Notes: generated by a model not told the origin, from the sequence alone. DNA of 22,043 nt from JAJTFW01 sp046160245 (GCA_046160245.1 JBJXGU010000349.1:1-22043); one strand, 5' to 3'. Positions 9,721 to 17,148 are shown, counted from the first letter of the stretch. Numbers and translations: made by a program.

Positions 9721-9747
9721 AATACTAATTTTGTACAAAATAGTATT
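9721..9747 (+). promoter_or_regulatory. Dyad-symmetric leader with -7 box upstream of gcvH
   Basis: The 27 bases before the gcvH ATG are nearly palindromic: outer arms AATACTA and TAGTATT surround the inner perfect palindrome ATTTTGTACAAAAT. The left half includes TAATTTTG (9726-9733), an exact TAnnTTTG box. No clear -33 box is visible. The dyad could be an operator, a small RNA hairpin, or simple AT-rich symmetry. Confidence 0.4.
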
Positions 9748-10128
9748 ATGAATATTCCAGCAGAACTAAAATATACAAAAGACCACGAGTGGATTCGCGT
9801 GGAGGGTGATGTTGCCACCATTGGCATTACCGATTTTGCTCAAAGTGAATTAGGTGATATCGTTTATATCGAGATTGAAACCGTAGGCGAAACCGTCGAA
9901 AAGGATGAAGTTTTCGGTACGGTAGAAGCGGTTAAAACAGTTTCTGATTTGTTTATGCCTGTAACCGGCGAAGTGCTTGAACTGAATTCAAAACTCGAAG
10001 GCGCTCCTGAATTAGTGAATAAAGATCCATACAACGAAGGATGGATGGTAAAAGTAAAAATTGCAGATATTTCTCAACTATCAGATTTGTTAAGTGCCGA
10101 CACTTATAAGTCTTTGATAGGTGGGTGA
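9748..10128 (+). CDS. gcvH: Glycine cleavage system H protein
   Basis: GcvH is the lipoyl carrier that shuttles the aminomethyl group between the P, T and L proteins of the glycine cleavage system. The 126-residue length is typical. The N-terminus (KYTKDHEWIRVEGDVATIGITDFAQ) and the lipoylation motif GTVEAVKTVSDLFMP are canonical, with lipoyl-lysine K63. The conserved GEVLELN and NKDPYNEGWMVKVK segments follow. It lies 35 bp after sprA and overlaps the following VanZ-like gene. gcvP and gcvT are absent from the window, so the gene is kept here by the conserved ruvA-sprA-gcvH-vanZ order rather than by pathway clustering. Confidence 0.98.
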   Translation: MNIPAELKYTKDHEWIRVEGDVATIGITDFAQSELGDIVYIEIETVGETVEKDEVFGTVEAVKTVSDLFMPVTGEVLELNSKLEGAPELVNKDPYNEGWMVKVKIADISQLSDLLSADTYKSLIGG

Positions 10129-10528
10129 TACTTCTAATATAAGGTTCTTTCATCACAACTGGCCCGGCATTAGCTGGGCTTTGTTGATTCTGATCCTGAG
10201 CACGATTACTCCACCTGCTATTGAGATCCCAAACCTTTTCGATTTGTTGGCTCCCGATAAAGTTGCACACTTTATTTTTTATTCAGTATTCGTTATTCTA
10301 TTCACCTATGGCTTTAGCAAAATGCCTCCCGGAAATATTTGGTCGCGAAATCAATTTAGCATTCCCCTCATTGGAGGAATAATTTATGGCGGGCTGATTG
10401 AATTATATCAAGGATATGTACTCACCAATCGGACTTCAGATTACGTAGATTTTATTGCAAATTGTATTGGCTCTATCCTTGGTTGGAGATTAATGCGATA
10501 CCTTTCCAAAAAGAGATTATCGTCTTAA
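10121..10528 (+). CDS. VanZ-like family membrane protein
   Basis: Predicted inner-membrane protein of 135 residues with about four hydrophobic helices (near 18-33, 50-66, 82-98 and 107-128). Conserved VanZ-like residues are visible: DKVAHFIFY (46-54), E94 and Q97 in GLIELYQGY, and the R-x2-D-x2-D-x3-N-x2-G pattern in RTSDYVDFIANCIGS. The start is a GTG at 10121 that overlaps the end of gcvH by 8 bases, implying translational coupling; no ATG is available before the first helix. The family name comes from the teicoplanin-resistance accessory protein VanZ, but most members, including this position next to gcvH, have no known role and should not be read as antibiotic resistance. A promoter-bearing gap of 137 bases follows. 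Confidence 0.88.
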   Translation: MGDTSNIRFFHHNWPGISWALLILILSTITPPAIEIPNLFDLLAPDKVAHFIFYSVFVILFTYGFSKMPPGNIWSRNQFSIPLIGGIIYGGLIELYQGYVLTNRTSDYVDFIANCIGSILGWRLMRYLSKKRLSS

Positions 10529-10605
10529 ATTCGGCTTTTCAACCCGTTTTATCGTTTTTCAGTCTGTTTTATGGGTAAAAGATCCAATGATCTTGATTAA
10601 TTGTC

Positions 10606-10635
10606 TTGCTTAATTAAGAGATTTTTTTAACTTTG
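10606..10635 (+). promoter_or_regulatory. Bacteroidota-type promoter for the 10666 gene
   Basis: TTG at 10606-10608, a 19-nt spacer, then TAACTTTG at 10628-10635. Both boxes and the spacing match the phylum consensus (TTTG, about 19 nt, TAnnTTTG). The start codon follows 30 bases later. A short TTAATT/AATTAA inverted repeat (10598-10618) spans the -33 box and could be an operator, which is speculative. Confidence 0.7.
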
Positions 10636-10665
10636 AAGATAAACTAAGTCTCAAAATCTATCCGT

Positions 10666-13600
10666 ATGTATGTAACTTCTACTCTAAAGAAGAAGCAAGC
10701 ATCTCACAAGATTGATAGGAAATTTTCTTTTACTTTTTTATCCCTCATCTTCGTTTTTCTCCTGCTTCCTTCTTTCATTTCATCCTGTTATGCCCAATGG
10801 TTCAATTGGCTGGATGCTACAACTACGCGCTTAGTGGTTTCCTCCGTAGCGAATAGCGATGCGGAAGAAAAGGACATGTGGACAGCAGACTTTAACAACG
10901 ACGGCAAACAAGATCTGATTGTAGTGCGAAAGCAGCCGTTTTCTAGTCCTACACAGCCCGGAAAGTCGACACTTTTGTTGATGAATGTGAATGGAATATT
11001 GACAGATCAAACGTTGTTACATGCTCCTCAATTCATCGATTCAATAAGTTTTGCGCGCGATGTATTCGTAGGTGACTTTGACGGGGATAATTGGAAGGAT
11101 GTGATTATCGCAAATACCTTTTTGCAACAACCGCAGTATTTCCGAAACGAAGGAAATGATTCATTGGGAAATTGGAAAGGATTTATAGAAGAAACAAGTT
11201 TGCGTCTTCCGGTCCTTTCAGAAGATCCAGTTCGTTTCTGTGCCGTGTGGGCCGGTGATGTTACCGGCGATGGTGCATTGGATATTTATTTCGTGAATTA
11301 TCGAGCGAATGGATCTGGCGGCATCGCTAAAGATTATCTTTTAATTAATAATGGATCCGGATATTTTACCAATGAAAGTACAACACGTTTAGGTACTTTG
11401 CGAAACTCTGCATTTGGTACAGCATGTCAAATTTTAGATATCGATAATGACGGCGATAACGATATTATAAAAAATTCTACATTATATAACGTTGCTCCGT
11501 GGAATGCGCGCGGTGTAATTGTCCTTTTTAATAATGGAACCGGAACATTCACCAAGTGGCAAAACCTGGTTCCTACAAGCTCTCCTTATATGTTCGATAT
11601 AGCCGATTTTAATTTGGATGGGAAGAAAGATTTTTTTGTGGTGGATGATGGTAGTGATTACATTTTACGGGTAACTACGATTTTTCCTGATTCTAGTTTA
11701 ACGGTAGTAAAAACGAATTTAAATTTTAGTACAACAAATGGATTCGGCGGAAATGTTCATGTGGCTGATTTGGATTTGGATGGGGATATGGATGTTGGTA
11801 TAGCCGACGTGGATGTGGATATTCCCCCTTGTGCAAGTGGTCGGCGTATGGCTATTTATCGCAATGATAATGGAACCATGGTGAATGTGTACGGAACAAC
11901 AACTTTGCCATGGGCAAAAAATGTATATGACTTTGCATGGATGGATATCAATAATGATGGATTGCAGGATTTTGTAACCGGCTTTTGTAATGGTTATGGC
12001 GTATTTATGAATGACAGTTGTGAGCTCGCTCCCATAAATGCCGATTACGATCTAGATGGATTAGCCGATGGTTGTGATCCTTGTCCTACCAACCCAGATC
12101 CTAATTGTGCACCTAATGTGATTTATCCTACTGCTGATTTGAACGATAATATTGCAAGGCAATGGAACGAATTATTGTTGGCTTCTATCAGAAGAGATTT
12201 TGCACGACCAACAGTCCACGCACGAAATTTATTTCATCATTCGTCTGCCATGTGGGATGCATGGGCAGCCTATGATAATAATTCTATTGAATTCTTGCTT
12301 GGAAAAACGGTGGGCACTTTCACTTGCGCATTCACAGGTATTCCCGCTTCAACCAATATTGCACAAGATCGTCGTAAAGCCATCTCCTACGCTTCTTATC
12401 GTTTACTGAAACATCGTTTCGCTAATTCGCCGCAAGCCGCGTTGTTGCTGACGGCTTATAACGTGGAGATGGATTCGCTGGGTTATGATAAAAATTTTAC
12501 GGATACAAATTATACGAACGGTGACGCACGCGCACTCGGAAATTATATTGCATCAAAGTATATCGCTTTTGGCTTGCAGGATGGATCCAACGAGCAAGGA
12601 AGTTATGCAAATACGAGCTATACACCCGTAAATCCGCCCATGATTGTCGATCTTCCGGGAAATCCAAACATGACAAATCTGAATCGTTGGCAACCGCTAA
12701 CACTGGATCTTTTTATTGATCAAAGTGGAAATGCTATTCCCGGTGCTACTCCGCCGGCATTGAGTCCAGAGTGGGGTCAGGTGATTCCGTTTGCTTTGTC
12801 ACCGGCTGATATGGTTGTGAATCAACGAAACGGATTTAATTATAAAGTGTATCATGATCCCGGAGCCCCACCCATTTTGCAAATGGATGGAAGTGGAACC
12901 TCTTCGCAATTTCAATGGGGGCATGCGATGGTTGCAGTATGGTCTTCTCATTTAGATCCTGCCGATACTACGATGTGGGATATTTCTCCAAAAACGCAAG
13001 GAAACAGAAATGTGTTACCTGCTAACGTTGCCGACTATCCGAATTTTTATAATTTTTTAACTGGAGGTACAACCAACGTCGGCCATACGTTGAATCCAGT
13101 GACCGGTTTACCTTATGCTACTAATTTAGTGAAGCGCGGCGATTTTGCGCGTGTGCTTTCAGAATTCTGGGCTGATGGTCCAAATTCGGAAACACCACCC
13201 GGACACTGGTATAGTATTTTTAATTACGTATCCGACCATCCATTGGAAACAAAACAATATAAAGGCGCTGGTACTCCATTAGATGATTTGGAATGGAGCG
13301 TGAAAGGTTATTTTGCATTAGGTGGTGCGATGCATGACGTCGCCATTTCTATTTGGGGAATTAAAGGCTGGTATGATACCTCTCGTCCTATTTCAGCTAT
13401 TCGTGCTATGGCCGATTTGGGACAAAGTTCCAATCCGCTCGATTCAAATTTCCATCCAGCAGGATTGCCGCTTGTGCCCGGATACATTGAAGTGATTCAC
13501 CCCGGTGATCCATTAGCAAATGGTTCAACCAATGTAGGAAAAATTAAGTTGAAAGCTTGGAAAGGGCATGATGCCATCAATAATGTAGATACGGATGTAG

Positions 13601-14619
13601 CAGGTGTTGGTTGGACGCTAGCCGAAAAATGGCATCCGTATCAACGCGCTTCGTTTGCTTCTCCACCCTTCCCCGGTTATCTTTCTGGTCACTCCACTTA
13701 CTCAAGAGCCGCTGCAGAATTACTCACTGATTTTACCGGCACTAAATATTTTCCGGGTGGAATGGGAGTGTTTCATTGCGCACAAAACGCTTACTTGTTA
13801 TTTGAAAATGGTCCAAGCACTGACATCGATCTCCAATGGGCCACGTATCAGGATGCAGCCGATGAAAGTTCTTTGTCTCGTATCTGGGGCGGAATTCATC
13901 CTCCATTTGATGATATTCCCGGTCGTAAAATCGCACAAGAAGTAGCAACAGATGTTTTTGTAAAAGCAGAAACCTATTTTATTAATACGCCTAATGATGG
14001 AATTTTTGATGTTCCGGGATGCATGAATCCGTTGGCTTGTAATTATAGTTCGTTGGCAACTCAAAATAATGGATCTTGTATTATGGCGGTTTCTTATTTT
14101 AGAGATTATGATGGAGATAGTTTTGGTGATCAAAGTGTAGATTCCGCTGCTTGTTTTTCACTCAGTGGATATGTTTCAAATAAAAAAGATTGTAACGATT
14201 CTATTGCCACGATCAATCCCAACACTACCGAATTTTGTGTAAATGCAATTGATGATAATTGTAATAATATAGTGGATGAGGGTTGTGGTAGCGGTGCGTT
14301 TCATTTAAAGATGCTAATTGAAGGAACGTACCAGACCGGTGGATTTATGATCAGCACTTTATTCGACAACGGAATCCATCCTGATCCGAATGCTACGGAT
14401 TCTATTTATGTAGAATTGCGTTCGGCTACAAATCCCTATTCGTTGGTGCATAGTCATCAAGTAGTGCTTTACAGAAATGGATTTGCCTCGATCCCTTACT
14501 ATCCTACCGCGGGATCTTATTATATTGTTGTAAAGCATAGAAATGGAATTGAAACATGGAGTAAAACCCCTGTTGCATTCAATGGCCCTTCTGTCTTCTA
14601 TGATTTTTCGAAACCTTAA
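10666..14619 (+). CDS. Secreted FG-GAP / vanadium haloperoxidase-like (PAP2 superfamily) multidomain protein
   Basis: Protein of 1317 residues with an N-terminal signal peptide (hydrophobic 20-40, cleavage likely after CYAQ near 44). Residues about 65-455 carry at least seven Ca-binding-type repeats (DFNNDGKQD, DVTGDGALD, DIDNDGDND, DLDLDGDMD, DINNDGLQD), an FG-GAP/VCBS propeller. DYDLDGLADGCDPCPTNPDP near 459 is a thrombospondin-3-like linker. Residues about 490-1110 match vanadium-dependent haloperoxidases with the full PAP2 signature: K900-x6-R907-P908, S1007-G1008-H1009, and S-R1072-x5-H1078-x3-D1082. Next come GCMNPLACNY...NGSC (about 1119) and a MopE-like motif (DYDGDSFGD, KKDCND, DDNCNNIVDEGC; about 1146-1206). 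A beta domain ends at YDFSKP. No T9SS sorting tail is visible. Halide oxidation, phosphatase activity or another vanadate or phosphate chemistry are all possible; the substrate is unknown. Confidence 0.85.
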   Translation: MYVTSTLKKKQASHKIDRKFSFTFLSLIFVFLLLPSFISSCYAQWFNWLDATTTRLVVSSVANSDAEEKDMWTADFNNDGKQDLIVVRKQPFSSPTQPGKSTLLLMNVNGILTDQTLLHAPQFIDSISFARDVFVGDFDGDNWKDVIIANTFLQQPQYFRNEGNDSLGNWKGFIEETSLRLPVLSEDPVRFCAVWAGDVTGDGALDIYFVNYRANGSGGIAKDYLLINNGSGYFTNESTTRLGTLRNSAFGTACQILDIDNDGDNDIIKNSTLYNVAPWNARGVIVLFNNGTGTFTKWQNLVPTSSPYMFDIADFNLDGKKDFFVVDDGSDYILRVTTIFPDSSLTVVKTNLNFSTTNGFGGNVHVADLDLDGDMDVGIADVDVDIPPCASGRRMAIYRNDNGTMVNVYGTTTLPWAKNVYDFAWMDINNDGLQDFVTGFCNGYGVFMNDSCELAPINADYDLDGLADGCDPCPTNPDPNCAPNVIYPTADLNDNIARQWNELLLASIRRDFARPTVHARNLFHHSSAMWDAWAAYDNNSIEFLLGKTVGTFTCAFTGIPASTNIAQDRRKAISYASYRLLKHRFANSPQAALLLTAYNVEMDSLGYDKNFTDTNYTNGDARALGNYIASKYIAFGLQDGSNEQGSYANTSYTPVNPPMIVDLPGNPNMTNLNRWQPLTLDLFIDQSGNAIPGATPPALSPEWGQVIPFALSPADMVVNQRNGFNYKVYHDPGAPPILQMDGSGTSSQFQWGHAMVAVWSSHLDPADTTMWDISPKTQGNRNVLPANVADYPNFYNFLTGGTTNVGHTLNPVTGLPYATNLVKRGDFARVLSEFWADGPNSETPPGHWYSIFNYVSDHPLETKQYKGAGTPLDDLEWSVKGYFALGGAMHDVAISIWGIKGWYDTSRPISAIRAMADLGQSSNPLDSNFHPAGLPLVPGYIEVIHPGDPLANGSTNVGKIKLKAWKGHDAINNVDTDVAGVGWTLAEKWHPYQRASFASPPFPGYLSGHSTYSRAAAELLTDFTGTKYFPGGMGVFHCAQNAYLLFENGPSTDIDLQWATYQDAADESSLSRIWGGIHPPFDDIPGRKIAQEVATDVFVKAETYFINTPNDGIFDVPGCMNPLACNYSSLATQNNGSCIMAVSYFRDYDGDSFGDQSVDSAACFSLSGYVSNKKDCNDSIATINPNTTEFCVNAIDDNCNNIVDEGCGSGAFHLKMLIEGTYQTGGFMISTLFDNGIHPDPNATDSIYVELRSATNPYSLVHSHQVVLYRNGFASIPYYPTAGSYYIVVKHRNGIETWSKTPVAFNGPSVFYDFSKP

Positions 14620-14631
14620 GTTTGAAAAATC
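14602..14631 (+). terminator. Hairpin overlapping the stop codon of the haloperoxidase-like gene
   Basis: GATTTTTC (14602-14609) pairs with GAAAAATC (14624-14631), and AAAC (14611-14614) with GTTT (14620-14623), with one bulged G and a 5-nt loop holding the TAA stop. No T-run follows, so efficient intrinsic termination is doubtful. Confidence 0.35.
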
Positions 14632-14699
14632 GTATACTGTCATATCGTTTATACATAGTGTGTAGTCCGATTATTTAAACAAAAATGGAAGCATGATTC

Positions 14700-14921
14700 A
14701 AGCAATTTATTTTAAGTAACAGTAATATCATTCTGAACGGTGCGGAGGTCGTCCACGCAACAGCGCGAACCGATTTTTGCTGTACCGATGAAGTAAAGAG
14801 ATAGCACAAAAGATTGTTCAGGGGTTGCGAAAGAAAGTAGAAAGCAAAACCTGCAAAAATGGGTTGGTGTTGGGTGGCGTGCTTTCTTTGGTTACTTTCT
14901 TTTCACGTAAAAGAAAGTAAC
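14700..14921. repeat. Hairpin-rich noncoding repeat region
   Basis: The 449 bases from 14620 to 15068 hold no credible gene. Within them GTTACTTTCTTTT (14891-14903) and AAAAGAAAGTAAC (14909-14921) form a perfect 13-bp stem with a 5-nt loop. A third related segment, GAAAGAAAGTAGAAAGC (14829-14845), can pair instead with 14881-14903 (GCTTTC and TACTTTCTTTT), so two hairpins compete for the same middle strand. The stretch is more GC-rich than the AT-rich sequence after 14921. It resembles dispersed intergenic repeats seen in many genomes; copy number in this genome cannot be judged from one window. Confidence 0.5.
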
Positions 14922-15068
14922 AATTAAAAGATGCCTAGAATCTTAATTTAAAACTAAAATTTATATTAACTATATCTGGTTAATTAGATCACTCTTGTTT
15001 GTATAGATTAAAATTTAGTTAAGGTCAGTGTTAGTACAAAAAACTATTTGGCAGAAATATTATTATAA

Positions 15069-15509
15069 TTATTTTTTTACGAATTTCTTTCTGAAGAGCT
15101 GATCTCCATTTCTTATTTGTAAAATATAAGTCCCCGCTTCCAGATTTTCAACATCCAAAGTGGTTGTATTGCTGTTATGTTCAATCTCATTCATTACTAT
15201 ATTTCTTCCTTGTAAGTCGTAAATAGTAATGGTCGAACTTTTTCCAGCTGAATTAAATTGAAGATGTAATTTATCTTTGCATGGATTGGGGAATAATTTA
15301 ATTTCTCCCAACGTATTTTCAATTACGGAGGCATTGGTTGCTTTCGGAAAATCAATCTTCCATAAAGAAGAAGTTCCCGCAAAACCGATTTCAATATCGT
15401 AAATACTGGTATCATATAATAAAGCATCGACGAGATGCTTGAGCCGTTAATGAAAATACAAGGTCTTTGGTTCCTGTTACATCTTTTTAGATTCGACGTA
15501 AATCTCGTG
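15069..15509 (-). pseudogene. Decayed 3' end of a T9SS cargo gene (type A sorting domain remnant)
   Basis: Reading the minus strand from 15439 to the TAA at 15069-15071, the frame is open and gives LVDALLYDTSIYDIEIGFAG, then SSLWKIDFPKATN, then a T9SS type A sorting domain (GEIKLFPNPCKDKLHLQF, TITIYDLQGRNI, LEAGTYILQI, FRKKFVKK). No start codon suits a real protein: the first Met-capable codon is a TTG at 15311, inside the domain boundary. Upstream, a second frame (15486-15424) gives DVTGTKDLVFSLTAQAS, and HEIYVESKKM (15509-15480) lies in the first frame again, ended by a stop. The pieces read as one protein broken by at least two frameshifts. A perfect 7-bp palindrome sits at one break. The N-terminal catalytic or binding part is lost. 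The sorting domain is certain, the original function is unknown. Confidence 0.7.
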
Positions 15510-15576
15510 CTAATTCATTTCCCTCTCAGTATCAATATAATTACAAACTTGCATTTCCTGCTTTGTCCTTTTTGTC

Positions 15577-15584
15577 TACCTTTG
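15577..15584 (+). promoter_or_regulatory. Candidate -7 promoter box for the atp operon
   Basis: TACCTTTG fits TAnnTTTG exactly, 30 bases before the atpB ATG. TTTC at 15554-15557 sits 19 nt upstream and is one base from the TTTG -33 consensus. Confidence 0.55.
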
Positions 15585-15599
15585 CGACCTCAATAACCC

Positions 15600-15613
15600 A
15601 TAGGCACGCCTAT
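15600..15613 (+). other. Small inverted repeat just before the atpB start
   Basis: ATAGGC, AC, GCCTAT: a perfect 6-bp inverted repeat with a 2-nt centre, ending one base before the ATG. In RNA only a shortened stem with a larger loop could form, since a 2-nt loop is too tight. It lies in the predicted short leader and could affect initiation; alternatively it is a protein-binding site or chance. Confidence 0.35.
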
Positions 15614-15614
15614 C

Positions 15615-16796
15615 ATGTTGAAATACAAACGTTTAGCTCTACTATCAATCCTGACATTTGCCATGTTCACACTGATCTTCTCGATCAATGTGGCTCAGGA
15701 TTCTTCTCATAATCAACTTCCTCAGACTGAAACAGTTAGTGTAGATGAGCACGCTCATGGCGACGCTGCAACTACTGCTGTACATTCGGAATCAGGTGAA
15801 GGTGAAGGCCATGCAGAAGAAAAATTAAATGCAGGAAAAATTATTATGGAACACGTTGCCGACGCTCATGGCTGGCATTTGTGGGGTCATACTGAAATTC
15901 CACTTCCAATAATCCTATATTCTGCCGATCGCGGAATGGCTCTATTTAGCAGTTCCCGTTTTGATCATGGACATAAAACCTATAGTGGTTATATGTTGCA
16001 AGGCCAAAAAGTGGTTGCTGTAAATGAAATGGGGGAGATGGATGCACACCATGCTACTATTAATGAAGCAGTCACTGCTAATATTTTTGATATCTCAATT
16101 ACGAAGAACGTAGCTTCTATTTTTATTTGCTGCGGATTGATGCTTTTAATTTTTACAAATATCGCAGGTGCTTATACTCGTAAACGCAAAGGTCTTGCGC
16201 CAACTGGATTGCAAAATGCGATGGAGCCTATCATCATGTTTGTGAGAGATGATTTAATTAAGCCAAGTATTGGACACAAGTACGAAAAATATTTGCCCTA
16301 CTTATTAACGGTATTCTTCTTTATTTGGATCGCAAATTTGATGGGATTAATTCCCGTGTTTCCATTCGGAGCGAACTTAACAGGAAGCATTAGCATCGCA
16401 TTAACTTTAGCGGTATTTACTTTTGTTATTGTAACAGTAAATGCAAACAAGAATTACTGGGAGCACGTCTTCATGATGCCCGGTGTTCCAAAAGGAGTGT
16501 TGATCTTGTTAACACCGATTGAAATTTTAGGAGTGTTCTTACGTCCCTTCGTATTGATGATTCGACTTTTTGCGAACATCACTGCAGGACATATCATCGC
16601 ATTAGCATTCTTCAGTTTGATATTCATCTTCGGACAAAACGGAACGGGAGTAGGTTTAGCGGTGTCGCCATTAACATTAGTCTTCACCGTTTTCATGACG
16701 GTATTAGAATTATTAGTTGCCTTCTTACAAGCTTATGTATTCACTATGTTAAGTGCGGTTTACATTGGAGCAGCCGTAGAAGAACATCATCATTAA
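15615..16796 (+). CDS. atpB: F0F1 ATP synthase subunit a
   Basis: Subunit a forms the proton half-channels beside the c-ring. The protein has 393 residues, about 120 more than E. coli subunit a. The extra part is N-terminal: a hydrophobic signal-like segment (8-24), then a soluble region rich in His, Glu and Asp (DEHAHGDAATTAVHSESGEG; also DHGHK and DAHHAT). The membrane core starts near 165. The essential arginine is R317 in LMIRLFANITAGH, and PYLLTVFFFIWIANLMGLIP is the usual conserved helix. The C-terminus ends EEHHH. Long extended subunit a proteins are normal in Bacteroidota. The ATG at 15615 starts the signal-like segment. It opens the atp operon; the upstream neighbour is a decayed minus-strand gene, and no atpI or atpZ is seen. 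Confidence 0.97.
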   Translation: MLKYKRLALLSILTFAMFTLIFSINVAQDSSHNQLPQTETVSVDEHAHGDAATTAVHSESGEGEGHAEEKLNAGKIIMEHVADAHGWHLWGHTEIPLPIILYSADRGMALFSSSRFDHGHKTYSGYMLQGQKVVAVNEMGEMDAHHATINEAVTANIFDISITKNVASIFICCGLMLLIFTNIAGAYTRKRKGLAPTGLQNAMEPIIMFVRDDLIKPSIGHKYEKYLPYLLTVFFFIWIANLMGLIPVFPFGANLTGSISIALTLAVFTFVIVTVNANKNYWEHVFMMPGVPKGVLILLTPIEILGVFLRPFVLMIRLFANITAGHIIALAFFSLIFIFGQNGTGVGLAVSPLTLVFTVFMTVLELLVAFLQAYVFTMLSAVYIGAAVEEHHH

Positions 16797-16831
16797 AATA
16801 AATTTATTACTTACCTTAAATACAAATTACA

Positions 16832-17092
16832 ATGTTATCAAACATCTTACTTCAAGCAGCTGCCGAGAACATCGGAATGGGCTACGGTCTTGCTGCAGTT
16901 GGAGCTGGTCTTGCTGCAATCGGTGCTGGAATCGGTATCGGTCGTATCGGTGGATCTGCTCTTGAATCAATCGCTCGTCAACCTGAAGCTTCAGGCGACA
17001 TCCGCGGAAACATGATTCTTGCTGCTGCCCTTGTAGAGGGAGCTGCCTTCTTCGCGATGGTAATCGGCCTTCTTGCAATCCTTACTAAATAA
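16832..17092 (+). CDS. atpE: F0F1 ATP synthase subunit c
   Basis: Forms the rotating c-ring in the inner membrane. It has 86 residues and two transmembrane helices: the first glycine-rich (GAGLAAIGAGIGIGRIGG), the second with the ion-carrying carboxylate E69 in AALVEGAAFFAMVIGLL. The polar loop contains R49-Q50-P51. The Na+-type signature (Gln in helix 1 and Ser/Thr after the Glu) is absent, since G70 follows E69, so H+ coupling is inferred. It lies 35 bp after atpB. A strong hairpin follows before atpF, which may bear on the high c-subunit demand. Confidence 0.98.
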   Translation: MLSNILLQAAAENIGMGYGLAAVGAGLAAIGAGIGIGRIGGSALESIARQPEASGDIRGNMILAAALVEGAAFFAMVIGLLAILTK

Positions 17093-17110
17093 GCGATTGT
17101 AAAAAAATCA

Positions 17111-17148
17111 AAAACCGGCAGAACGACGCTTGGTCGGGTGCCGGTTTT
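17111..17148 (+). terminator. Intra-operon terminator-like hairpin between atpE and atpF
   Basis: AAAACCGGCA (17111-17120) pairs perfectly with TGCCGGTTTT (17139-17148). The 18-nt loop contains a further CGAC/GTCG pairing. The four T of the stem are followed by ACTC, not a longer T-run, so termination would be partial at best. It could act as an attenuator or as a stabilising 3' end for an atpB-atpE transcript. The rest of the 147-bp gap holds a 4-bp GAAA-loop hairpin at 17176-17187. Confidence 0.6.

Noticed and set aside
10121..10528. VanZ-like protein as a glycopeptide resistance gene
   Set aside because: No other van genes are present, and the gene sits in the conserved ruvA-sprA-gcvH neighbourhood; family membership does not imply resistance.
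14829..14921. Small ORF reading LSLVTFFSRKRK
   Set aside because: It is produced by the hairpin repeat, has no start context, and resembles the spurious short proteins that such repeats generate.
15069..15311. Free-standing 80-residue T9SS-domain protein
   Set aside because: A sorting domain without signal peptide or cargo has no function; coding similarity continues upstream of the putative TTG start, so it is a gene remnant.
16832..17092. Sodium-dependent c subunit
   Set aside because: Glycine follows the carboxylate E69 and helix 1 has no Gln ligand, so the Na+ signature is missing.
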